Of a DNA stretch of 34,645 nucleotides, positions 33,164-34,645 are shown piece by piece. Position 1 is the first letter of the stretch. The number at the start of each line of letters is the position of its first letter. The translations under genes and the position numbers were made by a program. The stretch is from assembly GCA_003142955.1 (NCBI GenBank), contig PLOH01000053.1, positions 1 through 34,645 of the forward strand, in the 5' to 3' direction. The notes below the pieces were generated by a model that had not been told where the DNA came from, did not search any database, and saw nothing but the letters and a program-made list of their open reading frames with translations. Source of the stretch: Opitutia bacterium (lineage in GTDB: Bacteria > Verrucomicrobiota > Verrucomicrobiia > Opitutales > Opitutaceae).

Positions 33164-34372
33164 GACCAGGTAATTCAGCGTATCCCGCTGCTCCGTAAAT
33201 ATGACGAGCTTCCGGCGGTTGCCAGACGCGTCGAACATCTCCGGATTGTTCTGGAGAGTCTCGGAGAGCTTTGTCCATTTGGTGTCTTTGCGTGACCGAC
33301 GCAGCTTCCCGGCATCGGACTCCAGGTCCTTGAGAATTTGGATTTCAGCTTCGAGTTCGGCGATGGTCCGGGCAGCGGTCGCCAGATCGACGACCTGCTC
33401 CTCGGCCTGCTCGATCTCCTGCTCCGGAGCGTCTTCCAAGTCCTCCATGTCCTCGACGTCGATGTCGGTCTGAATATCGATCTCCTGCTTCGCGGCGACC
33501 CGTCCACGACGCAAGAGCTTCTCTTCGCGAAGCCGTTCCTCTAGCCGCTCTCGCCGGCGCCGCAATGACTGGAAAATGGCTTCCGGCGAAGAGGCCAAAC
33601 GACGCTGCAGGATTGTGAGAGCAAATCCGACCATACCTCGACGGCGTTCGCTATCCAAACGGTCGGCGCGATTGAACTCTTCGCGTACGTAATTGGTGAC
33701 CTTGGCGTAGAGCGCCGCCTCTTCGGGAGAGAGAGGAAACGACACTGTGTAGGCGAACCGTTCAGGGAAGAGCGGCTTCCCCTCCATCGTGACGAGGTTC
33801 TCCTTCACCATGCGACGCATTAGGTCAGAGCAATCGGCGGTGTGGACTCCGTCGCGATATCGGCCTTCGAAGCGGTCGCCATCGATCAGGGACATGAAGA
33901 GTTGGAAATCCTCTTCCTTGCCGTTGTGCGGCGTTGCTGTGAGAAGCAAAAACTGCCGGGTGTGCTCGGAAAGCAGTTGTCCGAGGCGGAAGCGCTTCGT
34001 GTACCGCACCTCCGACGAAAAGAACGAGGCCGACATCTTGTGCGCCTCATCCACGACAACGAGGTCCCAATCGATCTGCTTGAGCCTCTCTTGGAGTTCC
34101 TCGCTACGGCTGAGTTTGTCGAGCCGGCAGATGCAGAGATTGTGTTCGAGAAACCAATTGCCAGTGCGTGACGCCTGAATGGCGTCGTTGGTCATGATGT
34201 CGAAGGCCAGATTGAACTTCTGATCGAGTTCATCCTGCCACTGTTCGACCAGACTCCCAGGAGCGACGATCAGACATTTGGCCACATCGCCACGGATGAT
34301 GAGCTCCTTGATAAGAAGCCCGGTCATGATCGTCTTACCAGCACCGGGATCATCGGCTAATAGCCGTGCGCG
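33164..34372 (-). pseudogene. SNF2-type helicase fragment, truncated at both ends
   Basis: About 400 residues of a DEAD/SNF2 superfamily-2 helicase remain: motif I ADDPGAGKT, motif Ia IVAPGSLVEQWQDEL, DEAH box VVVDEAHKM, motif III LLLTATPHNGK, and the start of the second RecA domain, KLVIFTEQRDTLNYLVDQ. A long acidic, coiled-coil-like insert with repeated ED/EE separates the two lobes. The N terminus is fused to an integrase start (about 34370), and the C-terminal lobe is cut by an IS3 remnant (about 33164). The ORF start at 34435 is not native. The type resembles large helicases of defence islands (DISARM/DrmD-like), but the class cannot be fixed. Confidence 0.82.
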
Positions 34373-34550
34373 TGCCGGTGTCGCCCTGGAGCTGCTGCAC
34401 CTCGAGGATTTGCCGTTCCGCATCGGCTTCCGCACGCGTCGGGAAATTCTTGCGGATGCGCTTGCCGTCGAGCCAACCGGAGACCCGGAAAACGACCTCC
34501 CCAGAGGGATTCGTGAAATGTGAGATGACGAACGAACTGTTTGGATTCAT
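34364..34550 (-). pseudogene. int: Tyrosine-recombinase integrase, N-terminal fragment
   Basis: From ATG 34550 about 62 residues read like the arm-DNA-binding N terminus of an island integrase: TNPSGEVVFRVSGWLDGKR, RKNFPTRAEADAERQILEVQ, QLQGDTGTRTA. The catalytic domain (Arg...His-x-x-Arg...Tyr) is gone: at about 34364 the sequence joins a helicase fragment and hits a stop at 34352-34350. Its position 72 bp from the tRNA-Glu repeat, reading away from it, is where an integrase of a tRNA-targeting island belongs. Assignment rests on position and sequence feel, not on catalytic residues. Confidence 0.65.
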
Positions 34551-34554
34551 GCCC

Positions 34555-34579
34555 GATTTGCCACGTCAACTGGCAAATC
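34555..34579. promoter_or_regulatory. Inverted repeat GATTTGCCA/TGGCAAATC in front of int
   Basis: Perfect 9-bp arms (34555-34563 and 34571-34579) around CGTCAAC lie five bases upstream of the integrase ATG. The half-site equals the repeat at 18157. It may serve both as integrase arm site and as operator for int autorepression. Confidence 0.6.
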
Positions 34580-34622
34580 GGTTGTCGGGTCTGTGTATCT
34601 CATTCGAGATAAACGAGAAGGC

Positions 34623-34645
34623 TGGCGTCCCCACGGGGATTCGAA
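34623..34645 (-). tRNA. tRNA-Glu, 3' end only (cut by window end)
   Basis: The last 23 bases are the reverse complement of a tRNA T-loop and acceptor end (TTCGAATCCCC, GTGGGGACGCCA) with encoded CCA and discriminator G. This matches the known tRNA-Glu end (5' acceptor GTCCCC). The body would lie beyond the window, so an intact gene is inferred. It is the probable integration target of both elements. Confidence 0.65.

Larger units (their letters stand above)
18016..34645. mobile_element. tRNA-Glu genomic island carrying a polysaccharide locus (about 16.6 kb)
   Basis: Direct repeats of at least 23 bp (18016-18038 and 34623-34645) bound the region. An integrase start codon lies 72 bp inside the tRNA-proximal repeat, and TGGCAAAT motifs occur near both ends. 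The payload is a FecI-FecR-TonB receptor-glycosidase locus; the rest is fragments of integrase, helicase and IS3 transposase. Integrase loss means it cannot excise by itself. Confidence 0.75.

Overview
The window looks like a stretch of chromosome from a verrucomicrobial bacterium, most likely of the Opitutaceae. This is an inference from gene content: high GC, a PEP-CTERM tail, a free-standing SWIB-domain protein, many intergenic palindromic repeats, and a carbohydrate locus built on FecI/FecR plus a very large TonB-dependent receptor with no SusD-like partner. No 16S gene or other taxonomic marker is present.

Positions 1-14.3 kb look like resident chromosome. They hold a secreted GH2 beta-galactosidase-type enzyme divergent from an AraC regulator, an exported nitrilase-superfamily hydrolase beside a broken GH28 gene, and two DMT/EamA exporters. 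A small membrane-stress-like cluster follows (SPFH/band-7 protein, 56-aa DUF1737-like protein, bacterial PH-domain membrane protein, ribbon-helix-helix regulator). It is preceded by a promoter that overlaps a 28-bp two-part palindrome. A SWIB protein and a malic enzyme close the region. The gaps carry several families of palindromic repeats, including an inverted pair of MITE-like elements (6208-6322 and 11746-11881).

Positions 14.3-34.6 kb are a tRNA-Glu integration hot spot. The 3' end of a tRNA-Glu gene is cut by the right end of the window (34623-34645, minus strand), and its 3' sequence recurs at 18016-18040 and 14331-14347. These repeats delimit an older, decayed 3.7-kb element and a younger 16.6-kb element. 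The older one holds gene fragments, an intact nucleotidyltransferase pair, an hsdS remnant and a truncated ATPase behind a repeat-rich operator. The younger one has an integrase start beside the tRNA, truncated and fused to a truncated SNF2-type helicase that an IS3-family remnant also truncates. Motifs resembling integrase arm sites (TGGCAAAT) occur at both of its ends.

The payload of the younger element is a minus-strand polysaccharide-utilisation locus: ECF sigma factor, FecR-type anti-sigma regulator, TonB receptor with an STN signalling domain, GH31, GH3, a GH63/trehalase-like (MGH1) enzyme and GH27. The likely logic is that an oligosaccharide is bound by the receptor, signalled through STN and FecR to the sigma factor, and then degraded by the exo-glycosidases. 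GH3 and GH27 each carry a one-base frameshift in a short homopolymer, and GH27 has also lost its 3' end near the island boundary. The locus is therefore either decaying or contains sequencing errors.
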